Source: Chitinophaga silvatica (GTDB lineage Bacteria; Bacteroidota; Bacteroidia; Chitinophagales; Chitinophagaceae). From it: a stretch of DNA of 64,000 nt. The number at the start of each line of letters is the position of its first letter. Position 1 is the first letter of the stretch. Position numbers and translations under genes: made by a program. The stretch is taken from the NCBI RefSeq assembly GCF_003419895.1, contig NZ_QPMM01000011.1, positions 62,001 to 126,000 of the forward strand. The letters are read 5' to 3'. A model generated the notes under the pieces. The model saw only the letters and a list, made by a program, of their open reading frames with translations, was not told the DNA's origin and did no database searches. Below are positions 45,210 to 55,400 of the stretch, one piece after another.

Positions 45210-46604
45210 ATGGTCAATAAGTTTTGTCAGATTGTTTTCGCCGTATTTTTGCTCTTAGGGAATGTTGTTTCGGGGCAACAGATCATCAACGATTCGATCA
45301 GGGCTCAGTTGGAAATCGGAATTAAAGGTTTCCAGGAGCGTTTTCACGCCCCCAGTGTAGTGCTGGCAATTGTACATAAAGACAACATTATTTTTAGTTG
45401 GGCCTCGGGGTATACAGATCTTGAGAATAAAACACCCGCAACAATAGATTCGAAATACCAGATTCAATCAGTTTCCAAACTCTTCACCGCTATAGCAACC
45501 ATGCAGCTATTGGAAAAGGGGGTGATTGGATTGGATGACGATATCAGAAAATATGTGCCTGAATTTACTGGCATCAATCGTGGTGGCCGGCCCAGTGGTA
45601 CTACCTTTCTGGAACTCTCGACCCATACCTCCGGACTGCCAAGAAATTCACAGGCAGATATCGACTTCGCCAAAAATGTAGATTTATGGATGCTTACCCG
45701 AAACGACTCTATCTCATTACGCGCCGCCACAAAGGAAGACTTTTTGAAATCGCTGCGCACTGTTTCGAGAGAATACCCGGAGTATGAATTTTTACCGCCA
45801 GATACCCGCCAATATTCCAATATGGGTTATGCATTGCTGGGTCTTGCATTGGAGAGGGCCGCTAAAAAAGATTTTCAGCAATTAGTTGTTGAGGCTATCT
45901 GCAGACCTCTTAAGCTTAGCAATACAGGGTATGGAACTATCAGCAGTAAGGAAAATAAAATTGCCCAAGGATACTACTACCAGAGTGATGCAGAAAAATT
46001 TGTCAAAACCCCCAACTTTTACGCCAATGCCATAGCTCCGGCAGGAGGTATGTATTCTACAGCCAGAGACCTTGCAAGGTTTATCAGCGCTCAATTTAGT
46101 AATACTATTGGTATGCTTTCGGCCAACTCGGTCAGAAGAATGCAGACCTTTGGAATAGGATGGCAACGATCTTATCCCTTTGTAAAGCATGAAGGTGCAA
46201 TGGTTGGTTTCCGTACAGAGGTTGTGCTTCATCCCAAGTTAGAGGTTGGCTGGGTAATTTTAACGAATACAACGGATTTTGATTTTAGCAGGTTCAATGA
46301 GTATGTGTCAAGGCTTGTGTTACCCATATTTGCAGATAAGCCGGTAACAGATCCGGGTCAATTCGTGGGCACGTATAGGTTAGAAGGAGGGGGCGAAAGT
46401 ATTCAAATATATCTGAAGGATGGAAAGTTGTATTCGACCTATCTGGAGCAAATTCTGCAACCTGAGCCACTGTCTTTTTCAGGAAATAATGCCTTGAAGT
46501 CAAAGGGCCTGAATGGCCACGATGTGAATTACAATTTCCTGTCAGATGGAAATTCAAAGATTATAATCCTGAATTTGAATCAACTTATGTGGGTAAAGGA
46601 GTAG
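45210..46604 (+). CDS. Beta-lactamase-related serine hydrolase
   Basis: A protein of 464 aa from the ATG at 45210; an in-frame TTG lies 6 bp upstream. The signal peptide ends GNVVSGQQ. The catalytic SxxK is Ser87-Val-Ser-Lys90 (YQIQSVSKLFTAI), followed by THTSGLPRN, the second motif Tyr-Ser-Asn (RQYSNMGYALLGLAL) and the third block KHEGAMVGFR (His-x-Gly). A C-terminal lipocalin-like domain (about 385-464; DPGQFVGTYRLEG) follows. Unlike the shorter paralogue at 19.3 kb, its motif set is complete. The likely activity is as an exported esterase or D-peptidase. Confidence 0.88.
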   Translation: MVNKFCQIVFAVFLLLGNVVSGQQIINDSIRAQLEIGIKGFQERFHAPSVVLAIVHKDNIIFSWASGYTDLENKTPATIDSKYQIQSVSKLFTAIATMQLLEKGVIGLDDDIRKYVPEFTGINRGGRPSGTTFLELSTHTSGLPRNSQADIDFAKNVDLWMLTRNDSISLRAATKEDFLKSLRTVSREYPEYEFLPPDTRQYSNMGYALLGLALERAAKKDFQQLVVEAICRPLKLSNTGYGTISSKENKIAQGYYYQSDAEKFVKTPNFYANAIAPAGGMYSTARDLARFISAQFSNTIGMLSANSVRRMQTFGIGWQRSYPFVKHEGAMVGFRTEVVLHPKLEVGWVILTNTTDFDFSRFNEYVSRLVLPIFADKPVTDPGQFVGTYRLEGGGESIQIYLKDGKLYSTYLEQILQPEPLSFSGNNALKSKGLNGHDVNYNFLSDGNSKIIILNLNQLMWVKE

Positions 46605-46655
46605 CAATAAATTGTTTCATGTTGATTAATAGTTAATAATCCAGAATTATTAAGG

Positions 46656-47816
46656 TTACGGTGCATTGATAATTTTTTCAATTTCACTACCATCGCCTAG
46701 TCCAATATGATAATATTGTACTACTCCTTCTCTGTCTATTAATACTAAAGTAGGGTAGTAGCTTATTTTGTATGCCATGCCTATTTCATTATATTTATCC
46801 CAAATGTTGATCCAGTCCATTTTATTTTTTGAGATAGCATTTAAGGCTTTTTCCTTCTCAGATTCACTTGTAATACTTATTATTTCCAGTTGTTCTATAG
46901 AGTATTTCTGTCTGAGAGACTTAATAATGTTCATTTCCTGTAAACATGGGATACACCAACTAGCCCAGAAATCTAATAAAACAAATTTCCCTTTAAATGT
47001 TACCAGGTTTTGTTTTTGATTACGGATGTCGGTTGCTTCAAACAAGGGTGCTATCTCAGATACTGTAATTGGCTTAATTGAAGCGTCTATGGTCTGAAGT
47101 AACATTTTTCCTTCAGTATTTTGAGTATATTTTTTAGGAAAAACTGTACTAAATTTTTTTTGTAACTCGAGAAGGTACTCTTTATCGTTAGGAATAATAG
47201 CAATTGAAGAAGTTATGATTTGGTCTTTAAAATACCAAAATGAGACATAGTCATTAGGATGTTGTTCTATAAAAGCAATACATTTATTATTCATTGCTTT
47301 AAAGAGGCTTATAAATATTGAATTGATAGAATCATTACTTTTGATGTCAGCTTCATGGCATTTCCAGAAGGTAGAAAATGCTGTGGCTTCTTTCATTCTG
47401 TACTTTAAAAGCTGGTGATATATGGGATGCCGTTCATTTAGTTGTTCTATGTTCTTGGTATACGAAAATTGTAATGGCTCCTTTTTATTGTTTTTATTAT
47501 AAGATACTTTCGCAAATGAAGGATTCGAAGTAACGAAGAAAATGCTCGAATTGCTATTGTTTAACTCATTTCTAAGAGAAATATGAAAAGTAACCTTTTC
47601 AGAGAAAAAAGAGTCAATAATTTGTAATTTATTATTTTTAAATGAATCAGTAACTATTATTCCTGCTTTTCCATTATTATAGCTTATAGTAAGATGTTTT
47701 GAGTTAACGGAGGAATCAGTTACTAGTATAATATTCATTATTTTCTGTCCAAATGCAGGAATATAAACGAATGATATTAAGAAGTTATTAAAGAAAAATA
47801 TGTTTAAGAATTTCAT
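46656..47816 (-). CDS. TlpA-like thioredoxin-fold protein, AT-rich
   Basis: A protein of 386 aa with a signal-like N-terminus (FLISFVYIPAFGQ). Residues about 25-240 form an N-terminal domain without a match I can name; it occupies the place of a DUF4369 domain. The C-terminal thioredoxin domain (about 250-383) has VLLDFWASWCIPCLQEMN as active site and the ISYYPTLVLID cis-Pro loop. Base composition is much more AT-rich than in the TlpA-like gene of the FecR operon, suggesting a different origin. It is followed upstream by a small lipoprotein gene on the same strand. Confidence 0.82.
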   Translation of the reverse strand: MKFLNIFFFNNFLISFVYIPAFGQKIMNIILVTDSSVNSKHLTISYNNGKAGIIVTDSFKNNKLQIIDSFFSEKVTFHISLRNELNNSNSSIFFVTSNPSFAKVSYNKNNKKEPLQFSYTKNIEQLNERHPIYHQLLKYRMKEATAFSTFWKCHEADIKSNDSINSIFISLFKAMNNKCIAFIEQHPNDYVSFWYFKDQIITSSIAIIPNDKEYLLELQKKFSTVFPKKYTQNTEGKMLLQTIDASIKPITVSEIAPLFEATDIRNQKQNLVTFKGKFVLLDFWASWCIPCLQEMNIIKSLRQKYSIEQLEIISITSESEKEKALNAISKNKMDWINIWDKYNEIGMAYKISYYPTLVLIDREGVVQYYHIGLGDGSEIEKIINAP

Positions 47817-47879
47817 TTATAATGAATTAAGATGCAACTCTAGTGGTTTGTTCTGACTTATTTTCCGTTATAGAAAATC

Positions 47880-48098
47880 CTATTCCCTCATTTTTTTATT
47901 GCTTTCATCATTTCCGCTTTTTCTTACTTGGGCTGGCTTTATTCTTCTATCTGTATCTTTCCAGTTTGCAGTAAATATTAATTTTACTTGGAGGTCAAGG
48001 TATGGTGGCTTATTGAGCTGGCAGAGTAAGTTTTTTGCATTTGAGCCTTCAAAGATTTTAACTCCTGAATCAGAACCAACTATAAGGGATTTAAACAC
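47880..48098 (-). CDS. Doubtful small ORF overlapping the lipoprotein gene
   Basis: An ORF of 72 codons starting 19 bp inside the end of the preceding lipoprotein gene on the same strand. The product is basic and lacks a signal (KPPYLDLQVKLIFTANWKD). No family is apparent and an overlapping frame exists on the other strand. It may be chance or a decayed fragment. Confidence 0.2.
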   Translation of the reverse strand: MFKSLIVGSDSGVKIFEGSNAKNLLCQLNKPPYLDLQVKLIFTANWKDTDRRIKPAQVRKSGNDESNKKMRE

Positions 48099-48652
48099 CT
48101 GATACTATCTGCCTGTATAAATTTAAGATCATGTTCCTCGAATATGCCTACATTTTGGGTATTCTCAAAATCACGTTTTTTAATCCTCTTAGGAAATGGT
48201 GGAACGGCTTTCCAGTTTTTGATTAACTCCCTGTTCACGATTGTTCCACTAAAATGCAGGTTATATAACCCATACCATGCCCCTTCTCCCATAGATACGG
48301 CTACACGTACAAAGGCTGATATCCTATTTCCTTCAATAACATAAACGCCTAAATCGGCTGGATTAAGTTTTTTGTAAAAGCTACAGGTAAATAAGGCACT
48401 ATCCGTGTTTGATCCGTGTGATACGTATATTTTATTGTTCCTGGTAAAGAAAACAGGATTTACAGCGGGGTATTTATCATTTAGATGATCGGGCCTGCTT
48501 ATATTTGTATAATAACCGTCAAATCTTAATTTACTACTGTCAATCAGTGTCGGATGTTTTGAATAATCAGGAGAGGATAATTGTTTCCCTTCCCAGCATG
48601 AAATCAGGCTCAATGAAATTATCGTAAAGCTCAGACATTTACCAAAGTACAT
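48080..48652 (-). CDS. Hypothetical lipoprotein
   Basis: A protein of 190 aa. The signal ends SLSLISC, followed by a short linker, so it is a lipoprotein. The mature part is beta-rich (KLRFDGYYTNISRPDHL, KIYVSHGSNTDSALFTCSFY, GVYVIEGNRISAFVRVA). I recognise no family. It is AT-rich, like the thioredoxin-like gene about 260 bp downstream on the same strand; the two may form a small accessory unit. Confidence 0.7.
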   Translation of the reverse strand: MYFGKCLSFTIISLSLISCWEGKQLSSPDYSKHPTLIDSSKLRFDGYYTNISRPDHLNDKYPAVNPVFFTRNNKIYVSHGSNTDSALFTCSFYKKLNPADLGVYVIEGNRISAFVRVAVSMGEGAWYGLYNLHFSGTIVNRELIKNWKAVPPFPKRIKKRDFENTQNVGIFEEHDLKFIQADSIRCLNPL

Positions 48653-48929
48653 AGGTATTCAATTTTAGGTTAATGGGATTGCCATTCTCATTGACTTACT
48701 TTTCAAGACCTATAGAAAAATAGGTAAAATATTTATAAATACAATGCGTCCCCTGCTTGTTAAGCTACCATTACTTCCATTTTTTGTGAATATCCCTTAT
48801 TGTCATTGAATCGTATCAGCTGGCGCAAAATACCTATGGCAGGCGTTTATAGCTGTCTAAAAACCAGGTTAACTATTTTCTGCACAACGCTTTTTTAATT
48901 CACATTTCATAACTCTAAACCCATTTTTT

Positions 48930-50060
48930 ATGTCAATCAAGTCTACCTCCGTAGCAGAACCATTAAAGAATCTGCAGGAAGATTACCAGGCACTCGTTAA
49001 TGCAGGATTCAGTTGTTCCATTGCTGCTTTTATTAATGATCGCAGGTATCCGTTAAAACAGTATTGTAAACCTTTTAGTCCGCATCCCAGGAGTGAGGAG
49101 ATCATTTCAGTAGCCCGATTATTTTGTAAGGAACATGGTATTTGGTTAGATAATGCCCAGCATTATATCACTTGCCAGTTGTTTCTATATCCGTCTGCAA
49201 GTTTTGAACGTATTTTGGTCATGACAAAAAACAATGCAATTGATTATTACCTTAATGACACTATGGGTAGGGATTTGTTCAAGAATCTTTCTGCCTCAGA
49301 GCGGGAGTCGGCTGCCCAGATAATTAAGCGTATGGCGTCTCTTGATACCTCTCTAACCTTACAACCCGAAAGTGAGTTAATAGAAGAAGCTAATGTTAAA
49401 ATGCTAAGGGAAATTCAAAAAAACTCATCGGAAGGGTGGTTCTCAAAGTTCCTGGAAATGTACAATTATCATATTGAGATCACTCACAGGAATTGTAATT
49501 CTTCCGCTCTGGGCTTTCAGCCAACGGTTGCCGAATACATAGATATGCGTTATCATACCAGTGGAATGCCTCATATTGTTTTGTTGTTAGAGTATGCCGA
49601 GAATAATTTCCTGGACTGGGAATGGATGGAGACTAATGGAATTGCTTCTTCTTTAGAGCGGGTGCATTGGCTTATTGCTGCTTTTGGCTGTCTGAGCAAT
49701 GACATTTTCTCTTTCGAGAAAGAAGTTATAGATGAGAATACCGATGCTAACCTTCTGGCAGTAATTGCAATTAATGAGCCATCATGGCAACTTAGGGAAG
49801 TAATCTTTCATGCCACAACTATTGTTAGAAGAATATTGACCGAATACTTTGAGAAAATCCAATTCCTAAGGGTACAGATTAGCAATTTAGAAAGTATAAA
49901 CATTGAAAAGGCACGTGGATTAATGCAACATTTGGAAAGTATAGAACGTTGTGTTCAGGCCAGCTGGATGTGGCAGGTATATACCAAGCGATATAAACGC
50001 AGTAATTCCATTTGGGATGAAACGCAGCTCTTTGATACTACAATTTCAAAAGCTGTATAA
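48930..50060 (+). CDS. Class I terpene synthase
   Basis: A protein of 376 aa with no signal peptide, the usual size for a bacterial terpene cyclase. The Mg-binding NSE triad is exact (SNDIFSFEKE: Asn257, Ser261, Glu265). A pyrophosphate-sensor arginine fits at Arg207 (YIDMRYHTSG), and the C-terminal Arg-Tyr pair is present (Arg354-Tyr355). The aspartate-rich motif is unusual: IDYYLNDTMGRD, giving Asp105 and Asp110 and not a clean DDxxD. The enzyme should ionise a linear prenyl diphosphate and cyclise it to a mono-, sesqui- or diterpene; which one cannot be read. No prenyltransferase or P450 gene lies beside it. It converges with a hybrid kinase, stop codons about 10 bp apart. Confidence 0.85.
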   Translation: MSIKSTSVAEPLKNLQEDYQALVNAGFSCSIAAFINDRRYPLKQYCKPFSPHPRSEEIISVARLFCKEHGIWLDNAQHYITCQLFLYPSASFERILVMTKNNAIDYYLNDTMGRDLFKNLSASERESAAQIIKRMASLDTSLTLQPESELIEEANVKMLREIQKNSSEGWFSKFLEMYNYHIEITHRNCNSSALGFQPTVAEYIDMRYHTSGMPHIVLLLEYAENNFLDWEWMETNGIASSLERVHWLIAAFGCLSNDIFSFEKEVIDENTDANLLAVIAINEPSWQLREVIFHATTIVRRILTEYFEKIQFLRVQISNLESINIEKARGLMQHLESIERCVQASWMWQVYTKRYKRSNSIWDETQLFDTTISKAV

Positions 50061-50070
50061 CTCTTAATAT

Positions 50071-51825
50071 TTATTCCTGTAGATATTCGTGACTATGTTT
50101 TACGTGTTGGTTGAGTACACGAAGCAACAGGCTTTCACTCAATGGTTTGGTAATGACATCGGCAACACCAAGCGATTGGATTTCCGTTTGCTGATATGCT
50201 TCACCGGTTACGAATACTACAGGAATATTTTTAAATCGTGGATCCGTTTTTAGATATTGTAAAGTCTTTTTTCCAGTCATTACTGGCATTTGGTCATCCA
50301 GTATAATAATATCTGGTAACCGTTTTGCTGAATAAGAAATCTCAAGTTTTTCCAGAAGTTCCTTTCCGTTTGAGCAGATCCTAACCTGGCAATCATTTTT
50401 CTGTAATGATAATTCCAATAGTTTTGAGCCCATTGGGTCATCTTCTGCAATTAGGACTTCTATGTTGCTTAGGTCATAAATTTGATTTTCAGGTTCTTCT
50501 ATATCTTCCGGTTTTCCTGCTCTCAGAGGTAGGGATACAGAAAATAAGGTGGCATTATCTTCACTTTTTGCTTCTATAATTCCACCCATGGCCTTAACCT
50601 TATTTTTAACAATAAAGAGTCCAAGACCGCTACCTTGTTCGCCAGGTTTATTATCTCGTACAAATGGATCGAAGATAATATCTAGCTTTTCCTGATTGAT
50701 GATACCTGTATTTTTTACCTGAATTTGCCAATGATTATCATAGCCGGTAACCATAAAATAAACAGTACTCCCTTTTGGAGAATATTTAATTGCATTTGCT
50801 AAAAGATTGGTGGCTATTTGCTGTATCTGTTGCCAATCAGATATAATCGCAGGCCCCATATTGTTTATCTCAAAAAGGATCCGGATCCTTTTTATTTTTG
50901 CAATTACTTCATTGCTGGCTATTAATTTACTGAAAAACTCTTCGGGGTTAGCTGTGCTTTCTTCTATGCAGCTGATAGCACCCGCTTCAATTTTTGCAAA
51001 ATCAAGGACATTATTAATGATGTTACGGGCATTCTCACAGGCATATAATTGTTGATCAATAAATGGCTCAATACATTTTAAATGTGCATTAAGCTTAATA
51101 TCCCTTTTCATAAGAGTTGCACTGAGATAGATATTATTCAGGGGAGCCCGTAATTCATGAGTTACTTCTGCAACGAAAATACGTTTAAACCTATTAGCTT
51201 TTCTAAGTTCATATACCGCATCGTTGGAAAAAATATATGGTTTACTAACTACAATAATCATAACCAATACACCAGCTATAGCCATTGATTGAATGATAAA
51301 TCCAGAATTGTAACTAACAGGAATAGTCTTGAAGAAACTAAAATAATAACCAACTTGTACCATTGCCAATGTTAGTATGGCTGCAATCATGCAAATGATT
51401 CTTAATCGCTTCTGGGCAAAGATCAGACAGCTAATAGAGATTAAGAATGTAATCATGAATTGTAGTTGTATTATTCCACCAAACAAAAAACAATAAAAGG
51501 CAATTGCCGTACATTGCAGGAAGTAAAGTACCAAACCTGCCAGGATATGTTTTCTGTAATAATTAATAATGATTACACTGGCATTTATTAAGAATTCAAT
51601 GATTATTGAAATAAGTACTTCACTACTTTTGGTTAATAAATAAACTATGGGTGCTATACAAAATATTGCCGTACCAATTGCCAATGAAAGAGAGTTAGTC
51701 ATTACAATATTGGCTACTTGCTTTTCATCTTCTATGTCATTTGTTCCGATGTTTCGAATATAATTTATCTTACGAATAACAGCCGCTTTAAAGGAGTGTA
51801 ACAGATTAAATGAATTAAATACCAT
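50071..51825 (-). CDS. Hybrid sensor histidine kinase with C-terminal receiver
   Basis: A protein of 584 aa. About six transmembrane helices fill residues 45-195, with almost no periplasmic loops, as in membrane-embedded sensors. The HisKA domain follows with His223 in EVTHELRAPLNN, then HATPase_c (N-box TNLLANAIKYSPKG, G-box GEQGSGLGLFIVKNK), and a receiver domain (about 455-580) with IAEDDP, phospho-acceptor Asp510 in ILDDQMP and Lys in VITKPLSE. There is no DNA-binding output; a partner phosphotransfer protein or regulator must lie elsewhere. It converges with the terpene synthase gene. Confidence 0.9.
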   Translation of the reverse strand: MVFNSFNLLHSFKAAVIRKINYIRNIGTNDIEDEKQVANIVMTNSLSLAIGTAIFCIAPIVYLLTKSSEVLISIIIEFLINASVIIINYYRKHILAGLVLYFLQCTAIAFYCFLFGGIIQLQFMITFLISISCLIFAQKRLRIICMIAAILTLAMVQVGYYFSFFKTIPVSYNSGFIIQSMAIAGVLVMIIVVSKPYIFSNDAVYELRKANRFKRIFVAEVTHELRAPLNNIYLSATLMKRDIKLNAHLKCIEPFIDQQLYACENARNIINNVLDFAKIEAGAISCIEESTANPEEFFSKLIASNEVIAKIKRIRILFEINNMGPAIISDWQQIQQIATNLLANAIKYSPKGSTVYFMVTGYDNHWQIQVKNTGIINQEKLDIIFDPFVRDNKPGEQGSGLGLFIVKNKVKAMGGIIEAKSEDNATLFSVSLPLRAGKPEDIEEPENQIYDLSNIEVLIAEDDPMGSKLLELSLQKNDCQVRICSNGKELLEKLEISYSAKRLPDIIILDDQMPVMTGKKTLQYLKTDPRFKNIPVVFVTGEAYQQTEIQSLGVADVITKPLSESLLLRVLNQHVKHSHEYLQE

Positions 51826-52470
51826 TTGAGGGATGGGTTGTAGGTTATAAAAATCGTCTCTGAACTTAAAATACGAATCACTACTCCTAACTAAATTACA
51901 CTAATTTAATTGAGATATATTTTTTTTTTATTGATTTTTTGGAGCAACAATATTCTTATTCAGATATTTATTAACAAAAATTCTGTTCTGAAGATAAAAT
52001 CCTTGCCCTATAGTCTGTCAATAATACAAACGATGAATATACATATTTCCGGATGATGTTTTCATGATGCACTATGTCTATAGGCACTTAAATTTGGACC
52101 AAAATTTTTAATTCTACTCCCTCGATAAATAATTCGGTTTAAATGTTCTGGTCTGGTTGTATTTAAGGCTTGATTTTTTCCGATATATAAATGAAGTTAT
52201 TATTATAATAGAATCAATTTTTAACAAAAAAACTTACGCATCAAGATAATTTTGATGCTTTGTTAAAATGATCTTGTACAATGTATGAACTTGCAAAATC
52301 GTTATTCTTATTGATCCTACAACTTTGATGTTATTTTTTGTATCGTGTAATCTCTATTTATTTAGTATAATTTTTTAACCCGACATATTATTGTCTAATA
52401 CCTATTGAGAAGTAAGGAAACCCATGTAGCATCACTTTCCTATCTTAAGCAGTAGAATTGATTCAAAGAG
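51826..52470. other. Long AT-rich intergenic region before the Rhs operon
   Basis: About 645 bp without a convincing gene, dividing the kinase start from the first Rhs gene. It must contain promoters for both. The one structure I see is an interrupted hairpin at 52219-52268: outer TTTTAACAAA pairs with TTTGTTAAAA and inner GCATCAA with TTGATGC, with a 9-nt one-sided bulge. No tRNA or riboswitch is recognised. Confidence 0.5.
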
Positions 52471-55400
52471 ATGAAGATTAAAATATTCGTTTTTAGCCTA
52501 TTGTTAGCTGTTGTAGCATTGCATTCGCATGCGCAAAGTAACGATCTAATGAACCCATCGTTGGATAATATTACGCCACCGTCTCCGAATGTAAGTTCAT
52601 TATTGAAATTTGGAAACATTCCGGTTGGACCATCAACAGGAATTCCACAGGTGACCATTCCCATTTACAATTTTGAAAGTAAGGCTTCAGGTTTGAAATT
52701 GGATGTTTCTCTGGATTATCATGCTGGTGGTGTGAAGGTGGGTGAGATAGGATCTAATATTGGAATTGGGTGGACTTTAAATGCAGGTGGAGTTGTTTCA
52801 CGAACTATGCGCGGTTTACCAGATGAGGTAGATCTGGGCTATATTAATTGTCCAGTAGTTCCAACACAACTATTCGAAGGTAATTTGCCTCGTGCGGAAG
52901 AGGACAGACCTTTTACTAAGGTATTTTATAATACCCTTGATGCCCAGCCAGACATTTTTAGATTTAATGTCAATGGGCGCAGTGGAAGCTTTATGTATGG
53001 AAAGAACCGCGATTTCCTGATGTTGGAAATGCAAAAAATAAAAGTTGAGAAATTTGCCCAATCTATACCGATGTACTCTGCTGATAGCTCTATCACAAAA
53101 TTTGTCCTGACAGATGAAAATGGAGTTAAGTATTTTTTTGAAAGTTATGAGATAACAAGCAATTATGCATTGCAGCTAACAAGGGGAAGAGATTATGTTT
53201 CTTCCTGGTTCCTTACAAAACAATTATCACCCAATAACGTCGATAGTATACTCTATACCTATGAAGATTATTCTACTCCTACTTATGTAGCAGGTAAGAG
53301 TCAAACTATCATTGAAGGAGTTGTCGATAATGGTGGGGGATCTCATAGAGAAACAAATACAGACCAGGTATTAAGCTTAAAAGGTAAAAGGATTAAGACA
53401 ATAGTATTGCCTAATGGGGTTAATCTAACTTTCGATTACAGAACGGAAAATAAACCTGATTTAGTTATTTATTTCTTATTAGATAAGATAACTATTACAG
53501 GAAATAATAATAAAAGAGGGTTCTATTTGACACAGGATTATTCTCTTAATAGAGCAACTCTTAAAAAGGTAACTCCTTTTAATGGGAGTACTGAAATTAA
53601 GATGCCACCATACCAGTTTGAATATGACAGGCCTTTACCAGACAGGTTATCTAAAGAAATCGATCATTGGGGCTTTTTTACCAATCGTAGTACCGTTGTT
53701 GGTTTAATACCTTATGAACTTTTCCCGGAAAAACTTACAACATTTTATGAACTACCAGGATATAACAGAGATACCGATTCAGTGGGAGTATTAGCAGGAT
53801 CCTTGAAGAAAATTATTTATCCTACCGGTGGGTCAACTGTTTTTCAAATGGAACCTAATAAGGCTTATAGCAACTGGTTGGATCAGAAGTTTACTACAAC
53901 AGTACCCGGACCAGACAAAGTAAATAAAAATACTTCTGCTTATGTAGAAACCGGGCATCCTTATAAGTCAGACTTTGCTACAATATCTTATGACGGGTTA
54001 TTAAATACCATGACCAATTTTAAAGTTAGTGCCCCTACTAGTGGAAGCTGTACCAGTGGTTGTAAGTTGGTATTGGAAGTTTATACCCCCACCGGAAGTT
54101 TGTTAATGTCTAAGGATTTTCCGTATTCAAATACTGATGGTATTTTTGGTACATTTTCCATTACAAATATGGTCAAAGGTGATTACAAATTTGTATTTTA
54201 TACAAGTGGACTAACAGGCTTTGCTACTTATGTAGGAGTTGAGTGGGTTGAAACAATTATGCCAAATCCTGTTTCTGTGGTTTATGCGCATAAGCAACCT
54301 TTCGTTGGTGGGTTAAGAGTAAGGAAGATAGCTGATTATACCGTTGATAACGGAACTCCAATCGCAGAAAGAGAATATGAGTACTTGACTGCAGACGGCA
54401 ACAAGAGTTCTGGTTCATTAGGAATTACTCCAAAATATTCTTTCTCAGCGTATTATTTTTATAGAATTACAATTGGGGCACCTCCGGGAGGAGATCAGTA
54501 TGCTGATATCGGAGTTCATAATTATATAGTAAGATCCTCAAATACAATTAATGATTTAACCTATACAAATGGAAGCCCGGTTACCTATAGCAGAGTAGTC
54601 GAAAAACAAAAAAACAATGGTAGAGTAGAACGGTATTTTACCTCGTTTGAAGAGGGTGGGGCAATAGTAACCCAGTCAGCACCTTATATTCCGGCAGACT
54701 ACAAACCCTGGGAATACGGATTATTAACCAAAGAACTTGTATATGATAACAATAATACTTTGGTTAAAAAGACAGAAAACGATTATCAATTACTTGAGGA
54801 TAAGTATTTTCTTGATCCGGTGAGGTTCCAAAACTTTAAAGGGATATCAATACTTCCAGTCAAATATTACTTTCTGGTCGATTTTAATGTAACGTACGAC
54901 TACTGGAAATATGCTACCAGACCAATCTATTTTCTAAGTAAGGAATTTTATCCTCCTGCTGGAAGAACAAACCTGATTAAAACTGCTGTTTTTAACTATG
55001 ATAAGCTAGGTAATTATGTGAGGAAGGAAACAAATTCTATCTATGATATTAATAATTATTATTTAAGCTCTACCTGGAGTTTAAATAGTCTTAAGGATAC
55101 GATACGCACTACATATAAATATACACCGGATCTGGTTTCAGTTGGTGCTGATTCTGCAATATATAAGGGAATGCTTCAAAAGAATATAATCAACATTCCA
55201 CTGGAACAAACACATTTTATAAATAACAGACAGGTCGGATTTAATAAAAGTAACTATCATACTCCTTTCTCCGGTTTATACCTTACTAAAAATGTACAGG
55301 TGAAAAAAGGAAATGAGGCAATTGAAACCCGTATTAGTTACAGCAAGTATAATAATCGTGGCAGAAATTTAAGTATGTATAAAGATGATGGGCCTATAGT

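Noticed and set aside
47899..48102. Plus-strand 67-codon frame between the two AT-rich minus-strand genes
   Set aside because: Overlaps a minus-strand frame of similar length; hydrophobic run arises from AT-rich complement and no start signal is seen.
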